Positions 30,892 through 41,052 of a stretch of DNA of 64,000 nt are shown here, one piece after another; within the stretch, counting starts at the first letter, position 1; each line of letters starts with the position of its first letter. The stretch lies in NCBI RefSeq assembly GCF_025561425.1, contig NZ_CP094824.1, forward strand, positions 1,364,001-1,428,000, in the 5' to 3' direction. Position numbers and translations under genes: made by a program. The stretch comes from Mammaliicoccus sciuri. GTDB lineage: Bacteria > Bacillota > Bacilli > Staphylococcales > Staphylococcaceae. The notes under the pieces were generated by a model. The model saw only the letters and a program-made list of their open reading frames with translations, did no database searches and was not told the origin of the DNA.

Positions 30892-31494
30892 ATGGCTTTT
30901 GAATTACCAAAATTACCATATGCGTATGATGCATTAGAACCACACATCGATAAAGAAACTATGGAGATTCATCATACGAAACACCATAACACTTATGTAA
31001 CAAAATTAAATGATGCAGTGAAAGGTACAGATTTAGAAAGCAAATCTATTGAAGATATTGTTAAAAACTTAAACTCTGTTCCTGATGATATCCGTACTGC
31101 AGTTCAAAACAATGGTGGCGGACATTATAATCATTCATTATTCTGGGAACTATTAACTCCAAATGCTTCTGAGCCTTCAGGAGAAGTTGTAGATGCAATT
31201 AGTTCTACATTTGGTTCATTAGACAAATTCAAAGAAGAATTTGCAGCTGCAGCAGCTGGCCGTTTTGGTTCAGGATGGGCATGGTTAGTTGTAGATAATG
31301 GCGAATTAGCGATTGTTTCAACTCCAAACCAAGACAACCCAATTTCAGAAGGTAAACTTCCAATTTTAGGTTTAGATGTTTGGGAACATGCTTACTACTT
31401 AAACTACCAAAACAGACGCCCAGATTACATTAATGCATTCTGGAACGTTGTAAATTGGGATAAAGTAAACGAATTATACCAAGCTGCAAAATAA
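30892..31494 (+). CDS. sodA: Superoxide dismutase (Mn/Fe)
   Basis: Removes superoxide in the cytosol. The 200-residue protein has metal ligands in [12 protein letters not shown] (His near 27), [10 protein letters not shown] (His near 81) and [13 protein letters not shown] (Asp and His near 161-165). The residue set fits the Mn-preferring or cambialistic Staphylococcus type; metal choice cannot be settled from sequence by eye. ATG 30892 follows GAGGAGGATG. Monocistronic, followed by pbp3 as in S. aureus. Confidence 0.97.
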   Translation: MAFELPKLPYAYDALEPHIDKETMEIHHTKHHNTYVTKLNDAVKGTDLESKSIEDIVKNLNSVPDDIRTAVQNNGGGHYNHSLFWELLTPNASEPSGEVVDAISSTFGSLDKFKEEFAAAAAGRFGSGWAWLVVDNGELAIVSTPNQDNPISEGKLPILGLDVWEHAYYLNYQNRRPDYINAFWNVVNWDKVNELYQAAK

Positions 31495-31544
31495 TTCGAC
31501 TTTAAATTTGGATGACTGATTAATAAAACAATCATCCTGATGGG

Positions 31545-31597
31545 GTGGAGCAATGAAATCTTTTTATTTAAACAAGATTTCAGCTCCACTCTTTTTT
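31545..31597 (+). terminator. Terminator of sodA
   Basis: GTGGAGC (31545-31551) plus TGAAATCTT pair with AAGATTTCA and GCTCCAC, followed by a T run. A smaller hairpin GGATGA/TCATCC (31510-31537) precedes it. Confidence 0.85.
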
Positions 31598-31683
31598 ATT
31601 AAAATTTACCTATATCAATAGCAATGTAAGTCATAATAATATATGATGAAATTATTATAAAAGAGTTAAAAAGGTAGGTTTAG

Positions 31684-33729
31684 TTGTTGAAACGAGTAAA
31701 AAAGAAATCAAAAGAAGAAGCATTTCGCCTATTAATGAATAAACGCGTAAGCCTAATATTGGCAGTAGTCGTCATTTTATTCTCTGTGCTCATTATGCGG
31801 TTAGGTTATTTACAAATTGTAAAAGGCGGAGAATACAAGCGTGCGATAGATAGTACAGAATCTATTACTGTTAATGAATCGGTGCCTAGAGGCCGTATAT
31901 ATGATAGAAACGGCAAAGTATTAGTAGACAATGAGTCTAAAAAGGCAATTACATACACGAGAGATAGAAGAACAAGCCAAGATGATATTTTGAAAATCGC
32001 TGAAAAACTATCTCATTTAATGAAGATGGATACTTCAAACATTACAGAACGTGATAAGCAAGATTTTTGGATATTGAGAAATCAAGATGAAGTTCATAAG
32101 TTAATGAAAGATGAACAAGCTTTATTCTCAGATGGCAATATTAGTCAAGATGATTATGATAAAGCGTTATACGACAAAGTGACATCTAAATATACAGATA
32201 AATTATCTAAAAAGGATTTACAAATCCTTGCGATATTTAGAGAAATGAATTCTGGATCTCAGCTGAGCCCTGTTGTTATAAAAAATGAAGGTGTTAAAAA
32301 TGATGAGTATGCAGCTGTATCTCAACATTTATCAGAACTACCTGGCGTTAATACAACAATGGACTGGGAAAGACGTTATCCTTATGGTGATACTTTAAGA
32401 ACGTTATTTGGAAATGTTTCAAGTAAAGAAGAAGGATTACCTAAAGAGTTAGTAAATGACTATCTCGCTAAAGGATATTCTAGAAATGATAGAGTTGGTA
32501 AATCTTACTTAGAATATCAATATGAAGATATTTTAAAAGGTTCTAAGAAGAAAATGAAATATGTCACTGATAAATCTGGGAAAATAACAAGTTCAGAAGT
32601 TATTTCACAAGGTTCACGTGGTAACGACTTGGTGTTAACGATCGATATAGACTTACAGAAAAAAGTTGAAGAATATATTGATAAACACATTGAATCATTA
32701 AGAAGTAAAGGCGCTACAGATATGGACAGAGTTATGGTTGTTGTTCAAGATCCTAGAAACGGTGATGTGTTAGCAATGGCCGGACGTGATATTGACAAAA
32801 ATGGTAAGATTACGGATAACCATATTGGTAACTTTACGAGTCAATATACAGTAGGTTCATCTGTTAAAGGTGCTACACTACTTACTGGCTACCAAAACGG
32901 CGTATTAAATGTTGGCGATACAATGGTCGATGAACCATTAAAATTTAGTGGTGGTTTAACAAAACGATCATACTTTAACCAAAATGGTAGAAAAACAATT
33001 ACAGATGCTGAAGCTTTAATGCACTCATCAAACGTATATATGTATAAGACAGCATTGTTATTAGCTGGATCTCCATACAGTAGTGGTATGTCACTACCAT
33101 CTGATGTAGAACAAGCCGGTATCAAATTACGTAAAGGTTTAAATCAAGTTGGTTTAGGTGTTAAAACAGGTATTGATTTACCAAATGAATCAGCTGGTCA
33201 AATTGAACCAATTAAAGATAACCCAGGTAACTACATTGATTTAGCAATAGGACAATTTGATACTTATACACCAATACAGTTATCTCAATATGTCGCTACT
33301 ATTGCGAACGATGGATATAGATTGAAACCACATTTAGCAAAAGAAATCAGAAGCTCTACTAATGAAGATTCACTTGGACCTATTAAAAAGAGTTTTAAAG
33401 GCGAAGTGATGAATAAGGTTAATAATAGTGATAAAGAAATAAAACAAGTACAAAAAGGTTTCGATATGGCATTTAATAAGCCAGAAGGAACAGGATATTC
33501 AAGTTTTAATAAAACGGTTGTAAGATCAGCTGGTAAAACAGGTACAGCAGAAGTATTCAAAGATGGTAAACCGAAAGTAAACTCAACATATATTGGATAT
33601 GCACCTGCTAAGAATCCTAAATTATCATTCTCAATCACATATACAAACCAACCCGTACCAGAACCATGGTTACCAGGTGGGGATTTAGGTCGAGATATTA
33701 TTAACTATTATTTTAAAGATAGAAAATAA
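31684..33729 (+). CDS. pbp3: Penicillin-binding protein, class B transpeptidase (PBP3-like)
   Basis: Peptidoglycan cross-linking enzyme anchored outside the membrane. 681 residues from TTG 31684. One N-terminal transmembrane helix (about 22-42), the class B motif ESVPRGRIYDRNG (65-77), a dimerisation domain, then the transpeptidase with S392-SVK, S448-SN and K618-TG active-site motifs. From memory it aligns along its whole length with S. aureus PBP3, and the sodA-pbp3 order is the same. No C-terminal PASTA domains. Ends at a hairpin terminator. Confidence 0.94.
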   Translation: MLKRVKKKSKEEAFRLLMNKRVSLILAVVVILFSVLIMRLGYLQIVKGGEYKRAIDSTESITVNESVPRGRIYDRNGKVLVDNESKKAITYTRDRRTSQDDILKIAEKLSHLMKMDTSNITERDKQDFWILRNQDEVHKLMKDEQALFSDGNISQDDYDKALYDKVTSKYTDKLSKKDLQILAIFREMNSGSQLSPVVIKNEGVKNDEYAAVSQHLSELPGVNTTMDWERRYPYGDTLRTLFGNVSSKEEGLPKELVNDYLAKGYSRNDRVGKSYLEYQYEDILKGSKKKMKYVTDKSGKITSSEVISQGSRGNDLVLTIDIDLQKKVEEYIDKHIESLRSKGATDMDRVMVVVQDPRNGDVLAMAGRDIDKNGKITDNHIGNFTSQYTVGSSVKGATLLTGYQNGVLNVGDTMVDEPLKFSGGLTKRSYFNQNGRKTITDAEALMHSSNVYMYKTALLLAGSPYSSGMSLPSDVEQAGIKLRKGLNQVGLGVKTGIDLPNESAGQIEPIKDNPGNYIDLAIGQFDTYTPIQLSQYVATIANDGYRLKPHLAKEIRSSTNEDSLGPIKKSFKGEVMNKVNNSDKEIKQVQKGFDMAFNKPEGTGYSSFNKTVVRSAGKTGTAEVFKDGKPKVNSTYIGYAPAKNPKLSFSITYTNQPVPEPWLPGGDLGRDIINYYFKDRK

Positions 33730-33751
33730 TTTAATATAAAGATTGATTCAA

Positions 33752-33805
33752 CATAACATCTCATTTTACTGATTAATTCAGTAGAAATGAGGTGTTATTT
33801 TTTTG
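33752..33805 (+). terminator. Terminator of pbp3
   Basis: ATAACATCTCATTTTACTGA pairs with TTCAGTAGAAATGAGGTGTTAT across a short loop, followed by seven T. Confidence 0.85.
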
Positions 33806-33809
33806 TTTG

Positions 33810-33903
33810 CGATTTTGTTTGTGCATGCTTGCCTAGGGTATGGCTCGAGCCTGTAGTCTCTCGCTCATACGATTCCCTCAGGAGTCAGCACTTCACAAAA
33901 TCG
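33810..33903. repeat. Structured dispersed repeat, copy A
   Basis: A long imperfect hairpin of about 94 nt. Stem segments: CGATTTTG (33810) / CAAAATCG (33896), GTGC (33821) / GCAC (33888), CCTAGGG / CCCTCAGG, GTATG (33838) / CATAC (33866). The loop holds AGCCTGTAGTCT (33848-33859). Copy B at 43397 has the same loop and AGGAGTCAGC 3' arm, with compensated changes in the stems. A 68-residue frame over this copy is chance. The rest of the 33.9-34.0 kb gap holds nothing else I recognise before the pst promoter. Confidence 0.75.
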
Positions 33904-34010
33904 TTTCTAGTTATGAGTAATCACAGTTCTCCGGCTTTTGTAACTAATGTCCCCATATTTATACAACATTCTCTTTATGTTTTTACATTTTAAAACGTTT
34001 TCATATGAAG

Positions 34011-34050
34011 TTAACACAAAATTTACATTCAATTTATTTGTACTTAATAA
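34011..34050 (+). promoter_or_regulatory. PhoP-type box and promoter of the pst operon
   Basis: TTAACA (34011-34016), 5 bp, TTTACA (34022-34027): two direct hexamers with 11-bp periodicity, like the TT(A/T/C)ACA repeats bound by PhoP in Firmicutes. A further TTTACA lies at 33982-33987. The second hexamer doubles as -35, 17 bp from TAATAA (34045-34050). Phosphate starvation control is expected. Confidence 0.65.
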
Positions 34051-34110
34051 AGAAATTGTAAAGTGAAGATGTAATAAAGATTAAGGCGATATTAATTAGG
34101 AGGATTTAAC

Positions 34111-35061
34111 ATGAAAAAGTGGCAATTAATTGGATCAACAACAGCTTTAAGTTCTGTAATTTTATTAGGAGCTTGTGGTGGGGCAGCTGAAAAATCTAGT
34201 TCAGGGGATACTAAATCTTCAGATGATAAAAAATTAAGTGGTGAAGTTAAAGGTGATGGATCATCAACAGTTGGACCAGTTATGGAAAAAATAAATGAAG
34301 ACTTCTCAGCGGAGCAACCTGATGTTTCAGTTTCAATAGGTGTATCAGGAACTGGTGGCGGTTTTGAAAAGTTCATAGCGGGAGAAACAGACTTTTCAAA
34401 TGCTTCTAGAGATATTAAAGATGAAGAAAAAGAAAAATTGAAAAAGGCTAAAATTGAATACACTGAATTTAAAGTTGCTCAAGATGGTTTAACAGTAGCT
34501 GTTAACAAAGATAATGACTTTGTTGATGAATTGAGTATGGATGAATTAGCTAAAATTTATAGCGGAAAAGCAAAAACATGGAAAGATGTTAATTCAAAAT
34601 TCCCTGATAAAAAGATCAAAGCATTTTCACCAGACCAATCACATGGTACTTACGACTTCTTTAGTGAAGAAGTATTAGATGAAAAAGATTTACAATCTGA
34701 GAAAAATGCTGACACGAATGTCATCGTTAAATCTGTCAAAGATAATAAAGATTCAATCGGATTCTTTGGATATAACTTCTATCAAGAAAATAAAGATTCA
34801 CTTAAAGCTGTGAAGATTAAAGATGATGGAAAAGCAATAGAACCTACAGATAAAACAGTTAATGATGGTAGTTATCCATTAAGTAGACCATTATTCGTAT
34901 ATGCGAAAAACAAATCTCTAGAAGATAATGATGCGTTTTACGGATTTATGGAATACGTAATTGATAACTCAGCTGATGCTGCTAAAGACGCTGGTTATGT
35001 TCCGTTGAAAGATGATGAGTATAAAGAAGATAAAGAAACGTTAGAAAAATTTAAAAAATAA
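34111..35061 (+). CDS. pstS: Phosphate ABC transporter substrate-binding lipoprotein
   Basis: Captures inorganic phosphate outside the cell. The 316-residue protein has a lipoprotein signal peptide with lipobox LLGAC (Cys22), then a Ser/Lys-rich linker. The phosphate-binding fold has the family motifs [35 protein letters not shown] (interrupted here) and [15 protein letters not shown] 34111 follows AGGAGG. First gene of pstSCAB-phoU; a partial terminator after it should make it the most abundant product. Confidence 0.95.
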   Translation: MKKWQLIGSTTALSSVILLGACGGAAEKSSSGDTKSSDDKKLSGEVKGDGSSTVGPVMEKINEDFSAEQPDVSVSIGVSGTGGGFEKFIAGETDFSNASRDIKDEEKEKLKKAKIEYTEFKVAQDGLTVAVNKDNDFVDELSMDELAKIYSGKAKTWKDVNSKFPDKKIKAFSPDQSHGTYDFFSEEVLDEKDLQSEKNADTNVIVKSVKDNKDSIGFFGYNFYQENKDSLKAVKIKDDGKAIEPTDKTVNDGSYPLSRPLFVYAKNKSLEDNDAFYGFMEYVIDNSADAAKDAGYVPLKDDEYKEDKETLEKFKK

Positions 35062-35080
35062 TCATTAATAAATGAAAGCA

Positions 35081-35106
35081 GAGGGCGGTCAGTAATCGCC
35101 CTTTTT
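35081..35106 (+). terminator. Attenuating hairpin between pstS and pstC
   Basis: AGGGCG (35082-35087) / CGCCCT (35097-35102) followed by TTTTT. A short stem inside the operon, typical of partial termination that raises pstS expression over the membrane components. Confidence 0.75.
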
Positions 35107-35127
35107 CAAAATGAAGGAGTTATTTTT

Positions 35128-36057
35128 ATGAAACAACAAACTTCAGTACAAGAATTGATTAAACAAAATAACAATAATAAAGGTAAAGTCTTTGCTGATA
35201 AAGCTGTTCCCATTATTTTATTGTTAATCGCTTCAGTTTCTGTACTTACAACAATCGGGATATTATTCACGCTTGTCACTGAAACTGCAACATTTTTTAC
35301 GAGAGTGAATCCATTTGAATTTCTATTTACGAAAGACTGGGCACCATTTTCATCTGATCCTAAATACGGTATTTTCGCACTGATATTAGGGACGTTGAAA
35401 GTTACAGCAGTAGCGACAATCTTTGCTGTTCCAGTTGGATTAGGTGCAGCACTATATTTGAGTGAGTATGCATCTGATAGATCAAGAAGAATAATTAAAC
35501 CAATTCTTGAAATATTAGCAGGTATACCAACAATTGTTTACGGATTTTTCGCGTTAACATTTGTAACACCAATTTTAAGAGGTATATTCCCGGATTTAGG
35601 AAGCTTTAACTCTATTAGTCCAGGTTTAGTCGTGGGGGTCATGATTATACCGATGATTACGAGTATGAGTGAAGACGCAATGAGTTCGGTACCTGATTCA
35701 ATTAAAGAAGGTGCACTAGGATTAGGTACAACAAAGTTTGAACTTGCGACTAAAATCGTATTTCCAGCTGCTTTATCCGGTATTATCGCATCTGTTGTAT
35801 TAGCGATATCAAGAGCTATCGGTGAAACAATGATCGTATCTTTAGCGGCAGGTAGTACACCAGATTCAAGCTTTAGTTTAATAGGGTCTATTCAGACAAT
35901 GACAGGATTCATTGTCCAAGTTGCGACTGGTGATGCGACTTACGGATCTGATATTTATTACAGTATTTATGCTGTAGGTTTCACATTATTTATATTCACA
36001 TTTATTATGAATATCATTTCACAATGGATTACAAAACGATTTAGAGAGGAGTATTAA
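35128..36057 (+). CDS. pstC: Phosphate ABC transporter permease PstC
   Basis: Membrane subunit of the phosphate importer. The 309-residue protein has about six transmembrane helices, starting near residue 25, and the permease loop EGALGLGTTKFELATKIVFPAA for coupling to PstB, with the typical AISRAIGETM that follows. ATG 35128 follows AAGGAG. One base separates its stop from pstA. Confidence 0.94.
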   Translation: MKQQTSVQELIKQNNNNKGKVFADKAVPIILLLIASVSVLTTIGILFTLVTETATFFTRVNPFEFLFTKDWAPFSSDPKYGIFALILGTLKVTAVATIFAVPVGLGAALYLSEYASDRSRRIIKPILEILAGIPTIVYGFFALTFVTPILRGIFPDLGSFNSISPGLVVGVMIIPMITSMSEDAMSSVPDSIKEGALGLGTTKFELATKIVFPAALSGIIASVVLAISRAIGETMIVSLAAGSTPDSSFSLIGSIQTMTGFIVQVATGDATYGSDIYYSIYAVGFTLFIFTFIMNIISQWITKRFREEY

Positions 36058-36058
36058 T

Positions 36059-36961
36059 ATGTCAGAAGTTAATTTAGTTGATCAAACCGTCGTTCGTAAA
36101 AAGCTACCGACAAGACTAATGAAAAATAAAGTTATTAAATCAATATTTTTCGTTTGTACATTAATTGGCTTAATCGTATTAGCTATTTTGCTATTTGACA
36201 TATTTAGAAAAGGTATTCCTTATCTAAGTACAGATTTCTTCACAAACTTCTCATCAACATCACCTGAACGTGCAGGTATTAAAGGTGCTTTAATTGGGAC
36301 ACTATGGCTCATGATGACAATAGCACCTATATCTATCATTCTTGGTGTTGGTACAGCGATATATATGGTTGAATATGCAAAAGAAAATTGGTTTACGAAA
36401 TTTATAAGAGTTAATATTTCAAATTTAGCAGGTGTGCCATCAGTAGTATTTGGTTTATTAGGATTAACTATATTTGTACGCGGTGCAGGTATTGAAAATT
36501 TATCTCTAGGTAAGACGGTTATTGCAGCAGCATTAACGATGTCGCTTATGATATTACCAATCATTATTGTAGCAAGTCAGGAAGCAATTAAAGCAGTCCC
36601 ATCATCTATTAGAGAAGCATCATTAGGATTAGGTGGTACTAAATGGCAAACGATTAAAAACATCGTATTACCAGCTTCAATACCTGGCATTTTAACAGGC
36701 ACAATTCTTGCACTATCAAGAGCACTTGGAGAAACAGCTCCACTTGTTGTAATCGGTATTCCTGCCATATTGATGAAAACACCTAACAGTATATTTGAAT
36801 CTTTCCAAGCTTTACCAATGCAAATATACAACTGGGCTAAGTTACCACAAGCAGAATTTCAGTTTGTTTCATCGGCAGCAATTATCGTATTACTCGTAAT
36901 TTTAATTCTTATGAACTCAATCGCAATCTATATTAGAAATAAATATCAAAGAAAATTATAA
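36059..36961 (+). CDS. pstA: Phosphate ABC transporter permease PstA
   Basis: Second membrane subunit. 300 residues with about six helices (first around 28-48), the permease loop REASLGLGGTKWQTIKNIVLP and the following ALSRALGETAPLV. ATG 36059 follows GAGGAG within the end of pstC, implying coupling. Confidence 0.94.
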   Translation: MSEVNLVDQTVVRKKLPTRLMKNKVIKSIFFVCTLIGLIVLAILLFDIFRKGIPYLSTDFFTNFSSTSPERAGIKGALIGTLWLMMTIAPISIILGVGTAIYMVEYAKENWFTKFIRVNISNLAGVPSVVFGLLGLTIFVRGAGIENLSLGKTVIAAALTMSLMILPIIIVASQEAIKAVPSSIREASLGLGGTKWQTIKNIVLPASIPGILTGTILALSRALGETAPLVVIGIPAILMKTPNSIFESFQALPMQIYNWAKLPQAEFQFVSSAAIIVLLVILILMNSIAIYIRNKYQRKL

Positions 36962-36988
36962 TAATCAAAATGAAGAGGGGTCATGACT

Positions 36989-37828
36989 ATGACAGACGTA
37001 AAATTTAGAGATTTATCTCAAAATATACCTTCAAGTGAAATGACGGCAAATCAACAAATAGCTGTAGAAGATAAAAACATCGTTTATAAAACGAATAATT
37101 TAGATTTATGGTATGGAGATTTTCATGCGCTTAAAAATATAAATTTAGATATTGCAGAAAATGAAGTGACTGCAATAATTGGACCATCTGGTTGTGGTAA
37201 ATCAACTTATATTAAAACATTAAATAGAATGATTGAATTAATTCCAAGTGTTAAAACATCAGGAGAAATCATTTATAGAGATAAAAACATTTTCGACAAA
37301 AAATATAGTGTTGAAGAATTAAGAACGAATGTCGGTATGGTGTTCCAAAAACCGAACCCATTCCCAAAATCAATCTATGACAATATTACTTATGGACCTA
37401 GAATTCATGGTATTACAGATAAAAAGGTACTAGATGAAATCGTTGAACGTTCATTAAAAGGTGCAGCAATTTGGGATGAATGTAAAGACAGACTAGATAA
37501 TAATGCCTATGGATTATCTGGTGGGCAACAGCAAAGAATTTGTATAGCGAGATGTTTAGCTATTGAACCAGATGTTATTTTAATGGATGAGCCAACTTCA
37601 GCACTAGATCCTATTTCAACGTTAAAAGTAGAAGAACTTGTGCAAGAATTAAAAACTAAATACTCAATCATTATCGTGATACACAACATGCAACAAGCAG
37701 CTAGGATTTCTGATAAAACAGCGTTCTTCCTAAACGGTTATGTAAATGAGTTCGATCAAACAGATAAAATCTTCTCTAACCCATCAGATAAGAAGACTGA
37801 AGATTATATTTCAGGGAGATTTGGATAA
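36989..37828 (+). CDS. pstB: Phosphate ABC transporter ATP-binding protein PstB
   Basis: ATPase of the phosphate importer. About 279 residues from ATG 36989, 8 nt after AGAGGGG; ATG 36983 is too close to that site. Walker [10 protein letters not shown] near residue 60, Q-loop [15 protein letters not shown], signature LSGGQQQR, Walker [14 protein letters not shown]. It is separated by 1 nt from phoU. Confidence 0.95.
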   Translation: MTDVKFRDLSQNIPSSEMTANQQIAVEDKNIVYKTNNLDLWYGDFHALKNINLDIAENEVTAIIGPSGCGKSTYIKTLNRMIELIPSVKTSGEIIYRDKNIFDKKYSVEELRTNVGMVFQKPNPFPKSIYDNITYGPRIHGITDKKVLDEIVERSLKGAAIWDECKDRLDNNAYGLSGGQQQRICIARCLAIEPDVILMDEPTSALDPISTLKVEELVQELKTKYSIIIVIHNMQQAARISDKTAFFLNGYVNEFDQTDKIFSNPSDKKTEDYISGRFG

Positions 37829-37829
37829 T

Positions 37830-38477
37830 ATGGTTATTAGAGAAAAATATGAAGATGAATTAAATTCACTCATTAATGATTTATTTGTGTTGGGTAAAGA
37901 AATATACTTTATGATAGAACAATCAATATCTGTATTGAGCGATGAAGATAGAAACAACGCTCGTAATTTAATCAAATACGATAAAAAAATTAACCAAATG
38001 GAATATGACATTAATGAAAAAGTAGTTATGCTTATTACAAAGCAACAACCTATAGCGACAGACCTTCGAGTTATGATCTCAGGTTTAAAAATAGCTTCTG
38101 AATTAGAGCGAATGGCAGACAATTCTACTAATATTGCTCAAATTAGAAAAAGAGTTAAAATAACAGATTACTTTATACTAACGAGATTAAAAACAATGGG
38201 TAAGTTAGCAATGTTAATGTTAAAAGATTTAGAAGTGGCAGTTAATGACAAAGATATCTTGTTGATAAAAGAAATTATCAATCGTGACAATGATATTGAT
38301 GATTTATATCGTGAGATTAATAACACGACATATTTAATCGATAATGATCCATTCATTTCAGGTCAAGCACATCTTGCTGCAAGATACTTAGAAAGAATAG
38401 GAGACCATATCACGAATATCAGTGAAAGTTGCTATTATTATATAACTGGTGAACACTATGAACCTATTGAAAAATAG
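37830..38477 (+). CDS. phoU: Phosphate signalling regulator PhoU
   Basis: Links PstSCAB activity to the PhoR-PhoP two-component system and limits phosphate uptake. The 215-residue all-helical protein has two PhoU repeats with the metal-binding patterns in KIASELERMADNSTNIA and AARYLERIGDHITNI. ATG 37830 starts right after the pstB stop, with AGGGAGA inside pstB. Last gene of the operon. Confidence 0.94.
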   Translation: MVIREKYEDELNSLINDLFVLGKEIYFMIEQSISVLSDEDRNNARNLIKYDKKINQMEYDINEKVVMLITKQQPIATDLRVMISGLKIASELERMADNSTNIAQIRKRVKITDYFILTRLKTMGKLAMLMLKDLEVAVNDKDILLIKEIINRDNDIDDLYREINNTTYLIDNDPFISGQAHLAARYLERIGDHITNISESCYYYITGEHYEPIEK

Positions 38478-38553
38478 TACTGGAATTATATAAGCATAGA
38501 TGGTATTATAATAAGGTCGTATATTAATTGAAATAAGAATAGGAGGGTTCATC

Positions 38554-38703
38554 ATGCGCGTAAATGTAACTTTAGCATGTACAGATTGTGGTGAAAGAAA
38601 CTACATCTCTAAAAAGAATAAACGTAACAACCCAGAGCGTATTGAAATGAAAAAATATTGTGCTCGTGACGGTAAACACACTCTTCATAGAGAAACAAAA
38701 TAA
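38554..38703 (+). CDS. rpmG: 50S ribosomal protein L33
   Basis: Small large-subunit protein. 49 residues, too short for many gene finders: starts [18 protein letters not shown] and ends [10 protein letters not shown]. It keeps one CxxC pair plus a single later Cys, as in the staphylococcal RpmG2 type I recall, so complete four-Cys zinc binding is not expected. ATG 38554 follows the strong AGGAGGG. A TATAAT at 38507-38512 is the likely -10. Confidence 0.95.
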   Translation: MRVNVTLACTDCGERNYISKKNKRNNPERIEMKKYCARDGKHTLHRETK

Positions 38704-38716
38704 TAAAACGAATAAA

Positions 38717-38750
38717 AACACATTCCATTATTCGGAATGTGTTTTTTTTA
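38717..38750 (+). terminator. Terminator of rpmG
   Basis: ACACATTCC / GGAATGTGT stem followed by seven or more T. Confidence 0.87.
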
Positions 38751-38852
38751 ATACCTTTAAAGGTTCTACGACTACCTATCACAATAATTCTTGTGTTATC
38801 ATATTATGTGTACCTGATAAAAATTTAATCAATATTTGGAAGTGTTAAATTC

Positions 38853-39407
38853 ATGTCAAACAAGAAAAATTTAAGAAAAGAAATTTTGAATTTAATGAGA
38901 AATCAAGACATTTCTCAAAAAGAACAATATGATTTAAATTTAAAAGAACAATTATTTGAACATAACAATTTTAAGCAAGCCAATTCAATTGCTATCGTTA
39001 TGAGTATGGATCATGAAGTCAATACGATACCTATTATTGAACATCTTTTAAATATAGGTAAGAAAGTATTCGTACCGAGAACCGATTACGATACGAAACA
39101 AATGGAATTTCAACGACTACTTGATTTGAATTCCATTGCAATTGATCAAAAAGGTATTAAGTATGTTAATCAAGAAACTGAAATAAGTGATGATATTGAC
39201 TTAATTATTGTACCTGGTGTTGTATTTAATCAAGATGGATATCGAATAGGCTATGGTGGAGGGTATTATGATAAATATTTATCTCATTATAATGGACATA
39301 CAATAAGTTTGTTATATCCTTTTCAGATAAGAAACTTTGGAGCTGAATCACACGATATACCAGTTGATGAGATGTTGACACCAAATGATATATATGGAGA
39401 AGAATAG
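38853..39407 (+). CDS. fthC: 5-formyltetrahydrofolate cyclo-ligase
   Basis: Returns 5-formyl-THF to the active folate pool as 5,10-methenyl-THF, using ATP. 184 residues with an N-terminal Lys/Arg helix, PGVVFNQDGYRIGYGGGYYD near residue 130 as the family signature, and a P-loop-like basic patch. ATG 38853 has a weak ribosome site. It abuts the rhomboid gene (stop and next ATG adjacent), as in S. aureus after rpmG. Confidence 0.92.
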   Translation: MSNKKNLRKEILNLMRNQDISQKEQYDLNLKEQLFEHNNFKQANSIAIVMSMDHEVNTIPIIEHLLNIGKKVFVPRTDYDTKQMEFQRLLDLNSIAIDQKGIKYVNQETEISDDIDLIIVPGVVFNQDGYRIGYGGGYYDKYLSHYNGHTISLLYPFQIRNFGAESHDIPVDEMLTPNDIYGEE

Positions 39408-40856
39408 ATGGATAAAACAAAACAAATGTGGAAGTTGATATATTATTTAGTTTATACAGAAGGTTACAAAATAATATCGATTGATGAAGAAGAAGCAGAA
39501 ATATGGTTGACTCATGAATCTAAAAAAATTGTCAAAAGGTTTATACATAAGACACCTACACATCAAGAAGTTGATTTTGACTTAGAAAAAATCACTGACC
39601 ATATAGGTGACTTAATTGATAGTATAGGGTTTAGCTTTGAACAATTAGATGTTTTTTATATTACCGAAAAAGAGATAGACTTCACTGAATTTAATCATAC
39701 TAAACGACCTAAAATTAGGTATCATGCTTTATATGAGCTTGATGATTTCGAGAAAGTATCTCATCACTTTGTAACGAAACATCAAATTAAACGTAATAGA
39801 ACAAATCCTGTTACGACATATAAAAACAAATTATTGAATGCGAGCTTTATTGATAGCTTTATGCTTAAGTTTTCACCTGTGACATATTTTTTAGTAGCTG
39901 CTAATGTTATTGTTTGGCTGTCTTTAGTTTTAATTTTTAATCATTTTGGTCAAATTAATTTAGTCGATTACGGCGGACTTGTGCATTTCAATGTTGTTCA
40001 CGGTGAATGGTACCGTTTATTAACGTCCATGTTTATACACGCGAATTTTACACACTTAATGATGAATGTATTTTCGCTTATTATATTCGGTAAACTGATT
40101 GAAGGTGCATTAGGGTCCATTAAAATGTTCACCATTTATTTCATATCAGGTCTATTTGCAGGTATTGTATCGCTTAGTATAGATACACAATCTATTTCAA
40201 TTGGTGCAAGTGGTGCCATTTTTGGATTAATTGGTGCATTTATTGTGTATTTATTTACACGTAAAAATATTAATAAACAATTTGTATTACAAACATTTAT
40301 AGGTATTGTGATTATTTCGTTATTAGCATTGTTTATTAATAATGTGAACCACTTCGCTCATTTAGGTGGATTTGTTGGCGGGGCAATCTTAATGTTTATC
40401 ATGTACAAATGGATGGAACATGACAAGTTCAAACTTTATTATATTGCTGCCTTTATAGTGATTATCATCATTTTGATTGTTATTATATTTAACAGACAAC
40501 AACATTATATATATGATGAATTAACGAAAGATGCTATGAATAACGGTGATTTTGATAGAGCGGAAACAATGGTAAAGCAAATTAAAGAAAAGAACTTCGA
40601 GTCGGATGAGACATATATTTTAAGTGGCTTAATTGTATCGAATAATACGTCTTTGAATGAAGCGATTCTAGAATGGGAAAGAGGATTAAAAGTTTTTCCT
40701 AATTCAGCTAAATTAAATTACCAATTAGCTTTAGGTTATAGAGCAAAAGATGACTATAATAAAGCAAATAAGTTTATTAATAAGGCGATAAAGCTTGATA
40801 AAAAGAATAAACATTATGCAACATTAAAAGATGAAATTGAAGCGTTTAGGAGTTAA
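39408..40856 (+). CDS. gluP: Rhomboid intramembrane serine protease with TPR tail (GluP-like)
   Basis: Cleaves membrane proteins within the bilayer. 482 residues: a soluble N-terminal domain (1-155), six or seven transmembrane helices (about 160-365) with catalytic Ser in GASGAIFG near residue 272 and His in NHFAHLGGFVGG near 325. C-terminal TPR-like repeats (about 370-480: LSGLIVSNNTSLNEAILEWERG and a second unit) complete it. The domain order matches B. subtilis YqgP/GluP, known for magnesium-transporter turnover; the substrate here is unknown. Confidence 0.92.
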   Translation: MDKTKQMWKLIYYLVYTEGYKIISIDEEEAEIWLTHESKKIVKRFIHKTPTHQEVDFDLEKITDHIGDLIDSIGFSFEQLDVFYITEKEIDFTEFNHTKRPKIRYHALYELDDFEKVSHHFVTKHQIKRNRTNPVTTYKNKLLNASFIDSFMLKFSPVTYFLVAANVIVWLSLVLIFNHFGQINLVDYGGLVHFNVVHGEWYRLLTSMFIHANFTHLMMNVFSLIIFGKLIEGALGSIKMFTIYFISGLFAGIVSLSIDTQSISIGASGAIFGLIGAFIVYLFTRKNINKQFVLQTFIGIVIISLLALFINNVNHFAHLGGFVGGAILMFIMYKWMEHDKFKLYYIAAFIVIIIILIVIIFNRQQHYIYDELTKDAMNNGDFDRAETMVKQIKEKNFESDETYILSGLIVSNNTSLNEAILEWERGLKVFPNSAKLNYQLALGYRAKDDYNKANKFINKAIKLDKKNKHYATLKDEIEAFRS

Positions 40857-40860
40857 TTTT

Positions 40861-41052
40861 ATGAATAATTTATACGACGTACAACAATTACTTAAAAAGT
40901 TTGGTTATATTATTTATTTTAAAGATGAAGAAGATCAACTAGAAATGATGGAACAAGAAATAAAAGCTATGTATCAATCTATGCTTATTGATAAAGAAAC
41001 ATTTTTACAAGCAAGACTTATTATAAATCAGAGAAGGATTGAGAAAAAATGA
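40861..41052 (+). CDS. YqgQ-family protein
   Basis: Small cytosolic protein of the YqgQ (DUF910) family, function unknown. 63 residues, helical and acidic in the middle ([19 protein letters not shown]). ATG 40861 follows AGGAG, spaced correctly; the in-frame upstream ATG lies inside the rhomboid gene. Overlaps the glucokinase start by 4 nt, the same pair as yqgQ-glcK in Bacillus. Confidence 0.87.
   Translation: MNNLYDVQQLLKKFGYIIYFKDEEDQLEMMEQEIKAMYQSMLIDKETFLQARLIINQRRIEKK

Noticed and set aside
33787-33993. Plus-strand open frame of 68 codons after pbp3
   Set aside because: It spans the pbp3 terminator loop and the structured repeat, has no ribosome site and no protein-like composition; the hairpin explains the sequence better.
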